Below, one piece after another: positions 33,785 through 44,825 of a DNA stretch of 64,000 nucleotides (within the stretch, counting starts at the first letter, position 1; each line of letters opens with the position of its first letter). The position numbers were made by a program, and so were the translations under genes. The notes under the pieces were generated by a model. It had not been told where the DNA came from and ran no database searches. It saw only the letters and a list, made by a program, of their open reading frames with translations. The DNA comes from Ceratopteris richardii. Lineage: Eukaryota > Streptophyta > Polypodiopsida > Polypodiales > Pteridaceae. The stretch covers positions 167,054,996 to 167,118,995 of the forward strand of contig CM035413.1 in assembly GCA_020310875.1 (NCBI GenBank), given 5' to 3'.

Positions 33785-36700
33785 TCACTCCACAAAAGGA
33801 AGTAAGCCCAAAGCTTTGCAGAAAGCTTCAAACTTCTCCCTAGGCAGAGCCTTCGTGAAAAGGTCTGCAATGTTCTCCTGCGTGGGCACATATGCCAAGC
33901 TGATCTCCCCAGCAGAGAACCTCTCCCTGACATAGTGATAATGCACCTCAATGTGCTTAGTGCGAGCATGGAACACAAGGTTCCTCACAACTGCCAATGC
34001 GCTCTGAGTGTCAGTGAAGATGGTGGTGGCAGAAGACTGGCCAACACCCAAATCAGCCATAAGGCGTCTGAGCCACACACACTCAACAGTCGCTGTGAAA
34101 GCTGCCCTATACTCAGCCTCACAACTGGAAGTGGCCACAGTAGGCTGCTTCTTGCTCAACCAAGATATACATGAGCTACCAAGCATTAAGCAAAAACCAC
34201 TAGTGGACACACGAGTGTCATAGCAACAAGCCCAATCTGAGCTAGAAAAAGCATGCAAATCTGGCGGTAGTGATCCCCCCTTGGGATAAAACAACCCAAG
34301 TAGCCGAGTATCACTCAAGTAGCGAAAGATGCGCTTAACCACCTTCCAATGCGTGACTCCTGGGCAATGCATAAACCTGTTCATCTGTGAGACAACAAAC
34401 TGAATATCTGGCCGAGTAATGCATAAGTAAATCAAGCATCCAACAGCCCACTGATAGAGAACAGCATCAAATGCATCTCTAGCATCATGAATACTCAATC
34501 GTAAACCTTTCTCCATAGGAGTGGCAATAGGCTTACAGTCTTCAAGGCCAAAATGCTGCAATAATGTGTCAATATATTTCGTTTGACACAAAGCCATTCC
34601 ACCATCAGCTTGCATAAACTGAATGTCCAAATAGTGATGCAAATGCCCCAAATCAGACATCTCAAATGAGGCATGCAAATCAGCCTTAAAATCAGCAATA
34701 TACTTCTCAATAGGACCAGTGAGCAGCATGTCGTCAACATAGACAACAATGATCAAAAGCACATCATTAGCACGCTTAACATATAAGGTGCTTTCAGTTG
34801 GACTGTTCTCAAAACCATGTGCAGTCAGATAGGCATGTATCTTCTCATGCCAAGCACGTGGTGCTTGTTTTAAACCATATAATGTCTTCTTTAACCTGCA
34901 CACCTGGTTTTCATGCCCTTTCTACAAAAAGCCACGGGGATGAAAAACATACACTTCTTCATGCAAGTCACCATTCAGAAATGTTGTTTTAATGTCCAAC
35001 TGATGTACATTCCAACCATGATGGGCTGCAAGTGCACAAATGCTCCGAACAGTAGTCATACGGCATGTAGGTGCAAAGGTCTCATCAAAATCAATGCCTC
35101 TTTCCTGCGCATAACCCTTTGCAACAAGCCTAGTCTTATACCTGTCAAATGTACCATCAGATTTACGCTTTAGCTTGTATACCCACTTAGTGCCAATGGC
35201 CTTCTTGCCAGGAGGCAAGTCACATAAAGACCAAGTACCATTCTTCATTATTGCATCATATTCAGATTCCATAGCAACCATCCAATTTTCTGAATTTTGT
35301 GCTTCATCAAATGAAAACAGGCTCATTCTCATCAAAGAGACTAGATGCAGCCATAACATAGCAATCTGACGCAAAAGAGGCACTATGAGAGCCTGAACGA
35401 GTACGATATGACAGAGGTGCATCTAATTTGCTATCACGCAAAGTCTGCACCAGCCATTTTGGCATAGTTTTTGCCTGCTAAATATTAGCTCTCTCATCAA
35501 CTAGTGCATCATGTAAATCTGCATCAGAAATGGAATTATCTGCATCATCACATGAAACCTGCAAAGGTTGAGAAGTTGCCTCATTAGGACCAGCACTAGA
35601 CTGTCCACCTGTAAAAACAGGCATCAAAGTATCATACATGTCTTTGGAGCTAACAGATGTCTCCTTAGTACATGAAAGCAATGGCTGAATAGCATCCTCC
35701 ACAAAAACAACATCATGGCTAACCAGAATGTGTTTAGTTTGTGGATGATACAGACGATAGCCTTTACTTTCAAAACTGTACCCAACAAAAATACATTTTA
35801 CAGCTTTATCATCCAATTTTCTATGATGTTGTTCATGCACTAAACGCTTTAGTGGGATACCTGTTCAGTAAATATGTTGCACACATGACAGCCTCAAGCC
35901 AGAAACTATGAGGTAAAGCTTGACTCTTGACCATACACCTCGCCATCTCCATGAGAGACCTGTTCTTCCATTTAGCAACTCCATTCGATTGAGGTGTATA
36001 TGGCACTGTACACTGGTGTTTTATCCCACGTTCATCCAGAAATGCATTAAAATCAGAAGACATATATTCCCCCCCTCGATCAGAACGGAGGGTGCCCATT
36101 TTACATGCTGATAGATTTTCAGCCAAAACCAAAAACTGTATGAAGCACATGAACACTTTGGACTTTGCCTTCAATGGATATACCCATGCATGCCTGGAAA
36201 AATCATCGATGAAAGTCACGAAGCAAAGATAATTCCCAAAAGAAGGTGTCTGCATAGGACCACAGACATCACTATGTATAAGCTGCAATTTCTGAGTAGC
36301 CCGAACTGAACCATCTTTTGGAAAGGATGAACGCTGCATTTTGCCCAAAATATAGCCTTCACAAACATGTTTTCTAGGTGCCTCAAGTTTGGGCAACGAG
36401 GGCACCATTTTAGATTTTTGTAGCCGTAGCAAACTAGCAAAATTCAGATGACCAAAGTGTGCATGCTAAAGCTTTGCATCAGACATAGCCTGCGAATCAT
36501 TTACTGCACATGCCAAATCATTTACAGATCTTTCATAGTCTATGAGCTTATAGAGCCCATGACATAAAATGCCAGAAGCAATAATCACATTGCCATTTGA
36601 CAGATCATGAACTGTACATCTGTCATCAACAAATTTCACAACCAAGCCAATCTTGGCTAATGCAGAAACTGATAACAGATTCTTCTTGATCCCTGGCACA

Positions 36701-37965
36701 AATAAAGCATCTGATAAAGTGAAAGAACTACCATCAACAGTAGTCAAAATGATCTTACCAACTCCCATAATAGGATAAGAGGAGTTGTTGGTGCATGTAA
36801 CAGTACTCCCTGTAGGGGCAGGCTCGAGTGAAGAGAAGAAACTGTGCTGCGAGGTAATATGTTTGGTCGCCCCACTGTCAAAGTACCAAACATCTGATTC
36901 TACTGCAGACATGCACTGCTCATGAGAAGATGGGTCAAAACTACAAACAGTAGTGAACGCCCATTCTTCTTCCTGCAAAAGATTAGCAGACTCCGTTTTT
37001 GGTGTAGAGGCTTGTGCAACAACCATTCTAGCCTCTTTCTTGTTTGCCTCTTTTGCAACCAATTTTGGACAGTTCTTTATGATATGATCATTCCCTTTAC
37101 AGTACTTACAAAACAATTTTTGCTTTTCTGATTTTTTCTCATCTTTGTCTTGGTTCTTCGAATGTGCAGCATTTGTAGATTTCTACTTACTAGTAGAAGA
37201 ACTCCATTTTCCTTAGCTCTTCTGACTAGCCAAGAAAGCTTGATCTGCAACACGCATAATGGACCTGTTCTACCAAGACTGATCCTTTTGCAATAGAACA
37301 GAGACTAACTCCTCAAATGACAAGGCATTTGGATTTCCTTTCATCATCAAGCGAAGAGTAGAAGGAAAACTCTGATATGAATCAGGAAGATTATTCAGAA
37401 CGGTCTGCACAAGTGAGCTATCTGGTATAACCTCATCAACAGAAACCAATTGTTCCTTCAAGTCTTTGATCTTTGTTAGGAAACTGTCCATAGAATCACC
37501 TTCATTCATGTGCTCACTCTCCAACTATTTTCGGAGGTAAGCAACACGAGCCTCATTCCTAGCTTGGTACAATGTGGTAAGTGTATCCCAAGCATCCTTG
37601 GCTGTTCTGCAAGAGCAAATGAGAGGAATAATTGCACGTTTGACACACAAAGCTATCAATGCATGTGCATGGGCATCTCTACCATCCCAACGAATATGCT
37701 CTACAGTAGGTGCAATAGAAACAGCACCACAAACAGGAATCTGCGGAATATCATCTTTGACACCATCTTCATCAGCTCCAGCACTTGTATTTGTAGTACC
37801 TGTAGTCAGAGGTGTAATAGGACGTCTTTCAACACCCTGTGCAATGTTCCATAATCCTTTTGCAACCAATACATGTCGCATCATATAAGCCCATAATGGG
37901 TAACTGGTACCATCCAACTTATCCTCAACAGCCAACATACGAAATACATCACTGCTTTCAACCAT
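33785..37965 (-). pseudogene. Copia-3 gag-pol, broken by several stops and shifts
   Basis: In minus order: Gag from the ATG at 37965 (MVESSDVFRMLAVEDKLDGTSYPLW), with a stop at 37525; a CCHC knuckle CKYCKGNDHIIKNC near 37100; protease WYFDSGATKHITS near 36880; integrase (HSDVCGPM, DRGGEYMSSDF, PQSNGVAKWKNR); RT (GTKWVYKLKRKSDG, DIKTTFLNGDLHEE, then YVDDMLLTG); and RNase H (SSDWACCYD, SSCEAEYRA, HARTKHIEVHYH), ending at 33785. At least six breaks separate the segments (around 37525, 37265, 36465, 35840, 35477 and 34920). All catalytic motifs remain recognisable. It is non-functional as it stands. Confidence 0.9.
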
Positions 37966-38297
37966 GGCCGGTGATTAAAATACCTTGATGTAAAAAATTG
38001 ACTATATCTCAAAAAGTTGAACAGAACTGCCCAGACAAGTTCTACTAGACCTATAGTAGACTTCGAGGCGCTTAAACTGGCGAATAGAAACTGGTATATA
38101 CCTTTGGCACAAAAAGACGAAATAGCCTGCACAAGCACTGCGATAGTGCGTTCGGAGGCCGAAACGCGCGATTTCGGCACGATAGAGCGAAGCAGTTTTG
38201 ATCTTGGAAACACACTGAGTATGCTCACCAAAATTCGTGTGATTCTGAGACTGCAAAGGGAGGAGTGTCGACGGTGCCCTAGATGAAGCGACGACCT

Positions 38298-38309
38298 GCT
38301 CTGATACCA
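38298..38309 (-). promoter_or_regulatory. Copia-3 primer binding site
   Basis: TGGTATCAGAGC on the minus strand lies two bases inside the 5' LTR. Initiator-Met tRNA type. Confidence 0.9.
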
Positions 38310-38311
38310 AT

Positions 38312-38540
38312 TGTTGGAGTTAGACGTCTGCGGAAGCACGCGAACAACACAAGGAAGAAGAAGAAGCTTGGAGCATAAACACACAATACTGAATGTATTA
38401 CTAGAGATTGTATAAAGATAAGTAGCCCATTAGGGCAATAGGCGTATATACAAGCTGGGGGCAAAACCTCCTAAAGAGGGAAAAAAGTTGCCCGGCGGTC
38501 CTAGTGTGTTCACACACATCACTACCTAAATATATCAACA
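38312..38540 (-). repeat. Copia-3 5' LTR
   Basis: 229 bp, followed by the GTATG target duplication at 38541-38545. Confidence 0.93.
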
Positions 38541-38894
38541 GTATGCTTAAGCAAGGGGGCAACTTGGGCATGCTTTCCCATGATCTTTATTCATAATACA
38601 AATCATTAGAGGCTCTAAAGTTCACATACTAACCTCTTTAATCAATCAAAATCATATACATGTCAAAAGGTAAGATCCAATTACATCATGAGGTGGCCTA
38701 TTTCATCTCTAATCATATTATTTTCTTTATAGATAAGATTTTATGCATCCAATTTGTGGAAATCATCCTTCTTTGATTGTGAATGATGTGGAAGGTGAAA
38801 CTTGGGGCATGTTCCACACTCTTGAGCTTGAAATACAACTTAACTTCCTACACTCCCCATCAAGCTCAAGTCATTTTCCTTCATTGCTTCATCC

Positions 38895-39075
38895 TATGTC
38901 ACTCATGCTGTTTGCTTTTTTGAATCTTCCAAGCTTTGTGCCTTCAAGAAAATTTATCATCATGTCTACAACCTCCACTTTAGTGTTCATAAACTTTATA
39001 CCTAGCTCCATTGCTATCACCTTTTCTCTAATGAGGTGGTAATGAACGTGTATTTGCCTACTCCTTCCATGAAAC
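38895..39075 (-). pseudogene. Copia RNase H tail relic
   Basis: A minus-strand frame reads FHGRSRQIHVHYHLIREKVI, then KVEVVDMMINFLEGTKLGRF. This matches the conserved Copia C-terminus (FHARTKHIE..YHF.RE.V and VAD..TK.L...KL..F). The similarity begins abruptly at about 39075, and no stop-free enzyme remains. The flanking sequence to 40857 holds nothing else I can identify. Confidence 0.6.
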
Positions 39076-39079
39076 AGTG

Positions 39080-40857
39080 TGCGCATCTCTCCTCTCTTCT
39101 CTCTCGCTCCATCTCCTTGCTCCTCTTGTTCTGCACACCAAAGCCCTTCATTCGTAGCAGAGCTTGTTGAAGGCTTGTGTGCAAGAAGATTCAATGGAAG
39201 CTTAGGTCACAAGAGGTGAATGTGCAGGTCGGCACCTCTCGACAGGAGTTTGATATTTTGGCCATAACGCGAGATAGGAAGTTTGGATTGATGCGTTATG
39301 AAGTTCTGTGCGTAGTTGAGAGAAAAAGCTACAAGTTCACAGAAGGGCACATGACCTGCTTTGGAGTTTTAGACTGCGGAAAATTCAAAAAACACAGACT
39401 AATGTAGAAGACAAATTTATAGTCACTTGGATAGTAGGTCCGTTTTTAGGCCATAACTTGAATTTTACAAGTCGGATTCAATAATTTAAATTGCTATGCT
39501 TAGCTTGGAAAAGAGATACAAATTTCTAGATGAACACATGTCTATATTTTGAGTGCTAGGTCATTGAAATTTCAGAATACAGAGAAGCAGTGCTGCAAGT
39601 GAAGGTGAAATTGATAGTGGATGATTGTTTTATGTATATCTTGAGCTACACACCTCCAATTGAGGTGTTCTATATATCATTATGTAGCATAGAAAGATTT
39701 CTTGAAGTTTGTTGAACTTTGAACTTAGAGGTTATCATCTCTGAAACACCAAAACAAAGAGCAGCATATTTTCACCACAAGAATCCTAATTGCTTTTGGA
39801 GGTTCATGTTGTTATGAAACTTCTTCCAGAGAGATTTTTTTAATGTGCGAGCTCTTATTTTTAGAGCTTGAAGGCATTGTCCATGTATGATCACTGTGGT
39901 AGCTCCTCCATATGAGAGTAGATTATGATCTTGTCACATGTTTGGCATGTGAGATGACATTGTTGTATACCTTTTTAAGGTTCATGTCATCATGATTTTG
40001 ATCATAGCATTGTCAATGGATGTTTAGTGGCATTATGGTCTATATCTTGCTTATGCCACTTGGTTACAGATTTACTTGCTGGTTGCATATAATTTTATGA
40101 GATTTGATTTTGGATCTTAGTTGGTACTTGTATCTTTGTTTTCTTTGTAGGTACATGATCTAGATTGGAGCCTCAATTGCATACTTATTTGCCACCTTGA
40201 TTGGATATTCTATTAGCATATGTTCATTGATTTGATATTATGGATGGTGACTCCCACATCGTTTATTTGGTTCAGAGTCCATTTTACAGAGGAGATGTTG
40301 TTTTGACAACTTTCATGCTAGAAGAGAACTCTAGTGGATCTAGAAGCTTGTGTGATAGCTTTGGATTATTACTGATCTCTATTTACTTGGACTTGGTCAC
40401 AAGTTGTTTGTGACAGGTTGGACCGCCTTGCAGGATTCATTCTTGAGTGGGAGGTGTATCACCATTGTATTGGCATGTATTTCCATCAATTTTTGGCATA
40501 TGTATTTGCCATTATCTTTGATTGGATCAGTGACAGGTGTTGACAGGTCACTCATTGTTCTTTTACTACTGGTTATCTTGTTTGATTGCTCAGTTTACAA
40601 CGAATACTCTATCAAATTTCTCTCAAGATTGTTTCATATCTACTTGGTCACTTTGGATACTTGGTGAGTAGGTGTACACTCATGGTTATATATGCATGCT
40701 AGATGCATGATTATGTGATAGGTGGTTCACATGGTTTCTTCTCTAGTGAGATATTTGTGATGTGAGTGATGCATATGGATATGCAGGTGTGATCCTATTA
40801 GCAATGGAGTATTATTTCTAGTCTCTTGTTACATTGCTAGTCTCTTCAATTGCCAAC
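39080..40857. other. No gene recognised
   Basis: T-rich sequence, possibly an old LTR upstream of the Gag relic at 40858, but no paired copy or primer site was seen. Confidence 0.45.
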
Positions 40858-41142
40858 ATGGAATCTTCTCAGTTTGATGGCAATGACTTTCAGAGATGGA
40901 AAGCTCAGATGTGGCATACATTGGTTCATGCAGGGTTACACATGTATGTGCATAGAGATGCACAAAGACCTCGTGAGATGCATGGATGAATATGGATGCA
41001 TTGGCCAGCACCACTATCTGATTACAAATTGTGGATTCTATATATGAGTCTATTGTGTATGAGGAGACGAGTAGTGCATTATGGCAGAGACCACATGATA
41101 TGTATGCGAGTCCATTGACTCATGTGAGATATAGATCCCATC
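40858..41142 (+). pseudogene. Copia Gag relic
   Basis: The ATG at 40858 opens MESSQFDGNDFQRWKAQM, a typical Copia Gag start (FDG.NF..WK..M). After a frame change, ESIVYEETSSALWQRPHDMY continues the Gag core (ET...LW..L...Y). Stops and shifts occur and nothing further downstream is recognisable. Confidence 0.6.
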
Positions 41143-41541
41143 AATGACTTCAATTTTGGCACCCTGGTTTTGAGGGCCATATTCGAATCATCTCAGGATT
41201 CCTCTTGTTCATTGGAGAGCACAAATATGGCTCTTCATATTTTGACACCTTGTTGTAGACTTTGAGCTTGTTCCAACAACCTATAGATAATTGAAAATGA
41301 ATAAGAAATCACTGAGATATGATCACTCAAATCACATATACATGATCATTGGCATAGAATTGATGCCCAATGATAGTGAGAAGAGTAGTCTATGAAAAGA
41401 GCTACTCAACTTCAATACTTGATAGGTGGAAGAGCTTCAAAAGAGACCACACGGGCCGTGAGTATTACAAATCCTTTTATGAGTATCTCTCCATTCAAAT
41501 TTGAATTTGAATTCAAGTTTTGGCTCCATCTAAAAGGGTGT

Positions 41542-42591
41542 TGTTAAGTGTTAGATGTTAAACGCTTCGTTCTAACTATCAGAAGTGTGTTTAACCGACC
41601 TAAGTGGATTCTTGGGAGTGGAAGGGGTCTGTAAAAACAGAGGCCCTGTACTTAGTTCCCAAAGGTACTGTTCACACTCATCACGGTAATAATGCTGAGA
41701 ACTCTATCGAATTTCCGTACTGAGAATTTACCGTCACAGTCTTAGCTCAACCAACGTACCAAATGTGCTAAGATGCCATATTGCATCTACGTATTAACTG
41801 ACTAAAATTACCAGACAAGAGTATTCGATCAACTTCAGAGAACGGGTTCAACGATCAAACAACACCGTAACGCAGAGAATTTGAGAGTTGAACACACAGT
41901 ACTGGAAACTCAGTAATCAACTTAGCAGATCTTTACTGCACTTAACTTTGCCGCAGGCAGACAAATTCCAATATTTACAACAACACAGCGTAGATCCGAA
42001 TATCAGAACACTAACACAGTTGCTCGGATTTCGCCAATTTTTGACCAAAATTGTTCAAGAAGTCGTAATACACAGTGCGTGAGCTCAATCCATCAGAGAT
42101 GCATAAACAACTTACTCAGACAACAGTAATGGAACTCACAATCTCAACGGAGTTCACTAGGTAACAAATACAGATACACACAGTACCATTAGTCTACGTA
42201 GAAGATCGCCAAGATACTTTGAGAACTCCAATCGTTACACAGTAACATTCAGACTGATAGTATAGTTATCTCCCGAACGTTATGAAATTTATCAACAGAA
42301 CCAAGATCGTCGGCGGGCAACAAGAACGATAGACAAACCAGATACGAACAAGAATGTAGAACACAGAGGTTATGCAAAACGAACACTACCTCAACACTCA
42401 GACAGATAACCAGACGAACAGTCTGGTGATAACACGACAATAGGCCAAAATTACATCGCCCTCTCTCTCTCTCTCTGAGCGCTTCTTTTCATTACTTTAC
42501 ATAGAAAGTACAAATAGGTGTGTAACCACCTTTCGCGCGTGTTCTGCCACGATTTCCGTTACATCTGTCCCAATCCGACGGCCGACTAACA
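41542..42591 (-). repeat. Gypsy 3' LTR
   Basis: It runs from TGTTAAGTGTTAG to CGACTAACA on plus and pairs with 49545-50590. A CT microsatellite near 42460 is longer here than in the other copy, which explains most of the length difference. Confidence 0.95.
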
Positions 42592-42633
42592 CTGGCACAT
42601 CCGGTGGACTCAAACCCGCAAGTTTTTACAAAG

Positions 42634-43460
42634 TTACTGTTCATCGACTATACCATCTAAATACATATTCCTAGCTAATCGGAAAGTACGGGCTATTTTT
42701 TTCTTGAGAGTTTCTCTTATCTGTTTTAGAGTTTCCGGCTCTACTAGCTGTGCATCTATTCTAACAGAGCTTAGAGCTATAGCTTCGGTGAGCAAAATCT
42801 CGGCTTGTGTTTGCAAAAAGGCCTCCTGTAGGTAGAACTCGTTGGACAGGGCTGCATTTCTTGAGACCTTCATTTCTTCCAATTGCTTCTGCATATTGAT
42901 TACTCTGTCCTTTTGATTTTCAAGCTGATTTTCTCTTCGTTCAATCTCTTGGTTTTGGTACTGTATAGTTCTGGAGTAGGCGTCGTGTTCTCTTTTTAGA
43001 TCTGTTATCAGCTTCTGTGTCTATGCTTCTTGTGTTAGCTTGCGTCGTAATATGTTGTTTACCTGATCAAAATCTAACTTAAATCTTTGGAGTTCCTCAG
43101 TGGTTCTCATTGCCAGCTCATGCTGCTCTTGTCCTTTTTGTACCACTTCGTCCAGTGTTTGTCTTGTTTCTTCCAGCAAATTTCCTAATGCAATTCTGGC
43201 ATCCTCCTTATCCTGCAGGTCTAGCTTTAATTGACTTACTTCTGCCTGTGTTTCGGTTAATAATTTATCCTTTTCGGTGAGCTCTGCTAGTGTTGTATCT
43301 CTCTGATTGATTAGAATTTCCTGTTCGGTGAGTTTTGCCTGTAGTTCCTTCAATTGATCTTGCAGGGATTGGTTTTCGGCTTTGGTAATTAGTAATTCTT
43401 CTTGTAGGGGGCTGATGTTGTTTTGGAAGTCGATCAAATCCTCCTCTACTTTCTTCAAGT
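42634..43460 (-). pseudogene. Coiled-coil ORF of the Gypsy element
   Basis: About 275 codons run in the same frame as gag-pol, with one TAG at 43021-43023. The peptide has strong heptad character over most of its length ([18 protein letters not shown], then LTETQAEVSQLKLDLQDKED, then RRENQLENQ), rich in Leu, Glu, Gln and Lys. It ends TAA at 42634. It suggests a rod-like oligomerising protein. I know of no retroelement enzyme like it and do not assign a function. Its start overlaps, in another frame, the plastid rps2-like segment. Confidence 0.6.
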
Positions 43461-43603
43461 TGTAAGTATTGAAACCTACGAAGACGTGTTTCTATAGTAG
43501 CCCAATTTGTTAACATACCGCCTAACCATTTCTCATTTACATAATGACATTGAGCTCTCAGTGCCGCCGAGGCTACTAAATCGGCGACTTGATGCTTTGT
43601 ACT
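43418..43603 (-). pseudogene. rps2: Fragment of plastid ribosomal protein S2 gene
   Basis: In the minus frame, 62 codons read [18 protein letters not shown], then [16 protein letters not shown], then [13 protein letters not shown], and end FDRLPKQ. This follows plastid RPS2 closely ([35 protein letters not shown] and ..RLPKR). WLGGMLTNW is a core signature of the S2 family. About a quarter of the protein is covered, with no start or stop. It lies between the acidic ORF and the coiled-coil ORF inside the Gypsy element, with the frame offset from both. It must derive from a plastid gene or a nuclear copy of one and has no ribosomal role here. Confidence 0.85.
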
Positions 43604-43677
43604 TCTAGCATTTCGACTTTATGTTGTAGCTCGTTGCGGATACTGTCTGTGGCAGTTTTCATGTGGATGGGCAGTTG

Positions 43678-44825
43678 CTAAGATAAATTGATAAGAACTT
43701 GGCCCATATTGGCCAGTTCGGACAGTATTGGAATGGAAGGAAGGGGTAGATGGGGTTGTCGTTGGGAAGTGGATGCGTTGAGGAGCTGTTGGGAGTTTGG
43801 TGGAGAGTAGTTGAGGGAGGAGGATGAGGATTCGGCGGTTTCGGTAGGGTGACTGGGCTGGATGGGGATGATGGGTGGTTCCGGTGGGGGAGTGGGAGTT
43901 ACGGTTTGAGTTGTTACCTGATTTATGTTTTGTTGTTCCTGCTCTGCAAATGTGGATTCCACTGCCTTAAGTAGTCTGTCCAATGCGTCTTTAGCAGCTT
44001 GTTCTTCCTCTGTTTGTTGTTCTTCTTCAGACTGCCGCTTTGATGTTTCTGCGGACGATGTTGTTTCAGCTTTAGTACGAGTTTCTTGTTGTCGCTCCTC
44101 GGAAGATTGCGCAGAGGATTCATTCTGCATGGAGGTGGCGGTGTCGTGGAATGTGTCTTCTTCCTGCTTTTCTTCTTCTTTATCTTCTTCTAGCAGCTGT
44201 ATCGACTCCTCATGTCTCAGAATGGGCCCCCGAGGTGGTGGTTGGGCTGCAAGGATTGCCGGAAAGAGAAATGACAAGATATGGGGCAATCAAGATCTAG
44301 GCGTATTACCCTTGTTTACTTGTTTGATTATAGCTACGCACTCTTTGTGGATACGTTGGAAGAAATATGTAGCGAAGTTTACTGGTTCTCGGGATGCTAA
44401 GTCTATGGCTGAGTAGAATGGACGGGAGATACTGTAAGTGCGCTTCTGTAAATTTAGGATTGCTACTAAGAACTGCAGGGCTGATCTTTCTGGTTCTGGT
44501 CGACAGAGAATGGCATATTCGTTAGAGGAGTATCTAGGGAATAAATGGTTCATGGTGGCTAATGGCAAATTCGGGCCATTTTCTCGGCCTTGCGAAGGGA
44601 GTCGATACGACTCAACGAAAGTTTGGAAGGTGATTACGGTATGGGCAGGTAAGGAAGTGATATTCCGGTGTGTTAAGTCTGCAGCAAAATGGCCACAGGA
44701 AGGAATTGAGTGAGCCAAAGTAATAACTGAGTTAACTTCATGTGGTGGAATACATCGAAATCGGAGGCTAAAGACTGCAATTTTTCTGCGTATTGCCGTA
44801 GACGTCTAAGATTGAAGGCAGCCAT
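43678..44825 (-). pseudogene. Extra ORF after pol in the Gypsy element (unknown, acidic C-terminus)
   Basis: An ATG at 44825 opens a frame (MAAFNLRRLRQYAEKLQ) that overlaps the pol stop by 20 nt. After a probable one-base shift near 44735 it continues to TGA at 44290-44292 and then to TAG at 43678. The middle part (HTVITFQTFVESYRLP; YSAIDLASREPVNFATYFF; LPHILSFLFPAIL) resembles in layout the 'putative plant transposon protein' domain found beside some plant Gypsy genes; this is a guess. The C-terminal third is Glu, Ser, Pro and Gln rich. It occupies the place where integrase should be. There is no DDE catalytic core. Confidence 0.55.

Larger units (their letters stand above)
33479..38540 (-). 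mobile_element. Copia-3: complete but inactivated Copia element
   Basis: Short LTRs at 33479-33710 (232 bp) and 38312-38540 (229 bp) both start TGTTGGAGTTAG and end ATCAACA. The 5-bp target duplication is GTATG (33474-33478 and 38541-38545). The primer site is at 38298-38309 and the purine tract at 33711-33722, both on minus. The LTRs differ at about nine positions plus small indels (around 4%), so this insertion is several times older than Copia-1. Copia-4 belongs to the same short-LTR group. Confidence 0.95.

Noticed and set aside
44600-44790. Degenerate integrase zinc finger in the Gypsy element (PPHEVNSVITLAHSIPSCGHF)
   Set aside because: The spacing of the two His residues is suggestive, but the Cys pair is missing and no DDE core follows. 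An ATG frame (44825) covers the same bases. Left as an open alternative rather than called.
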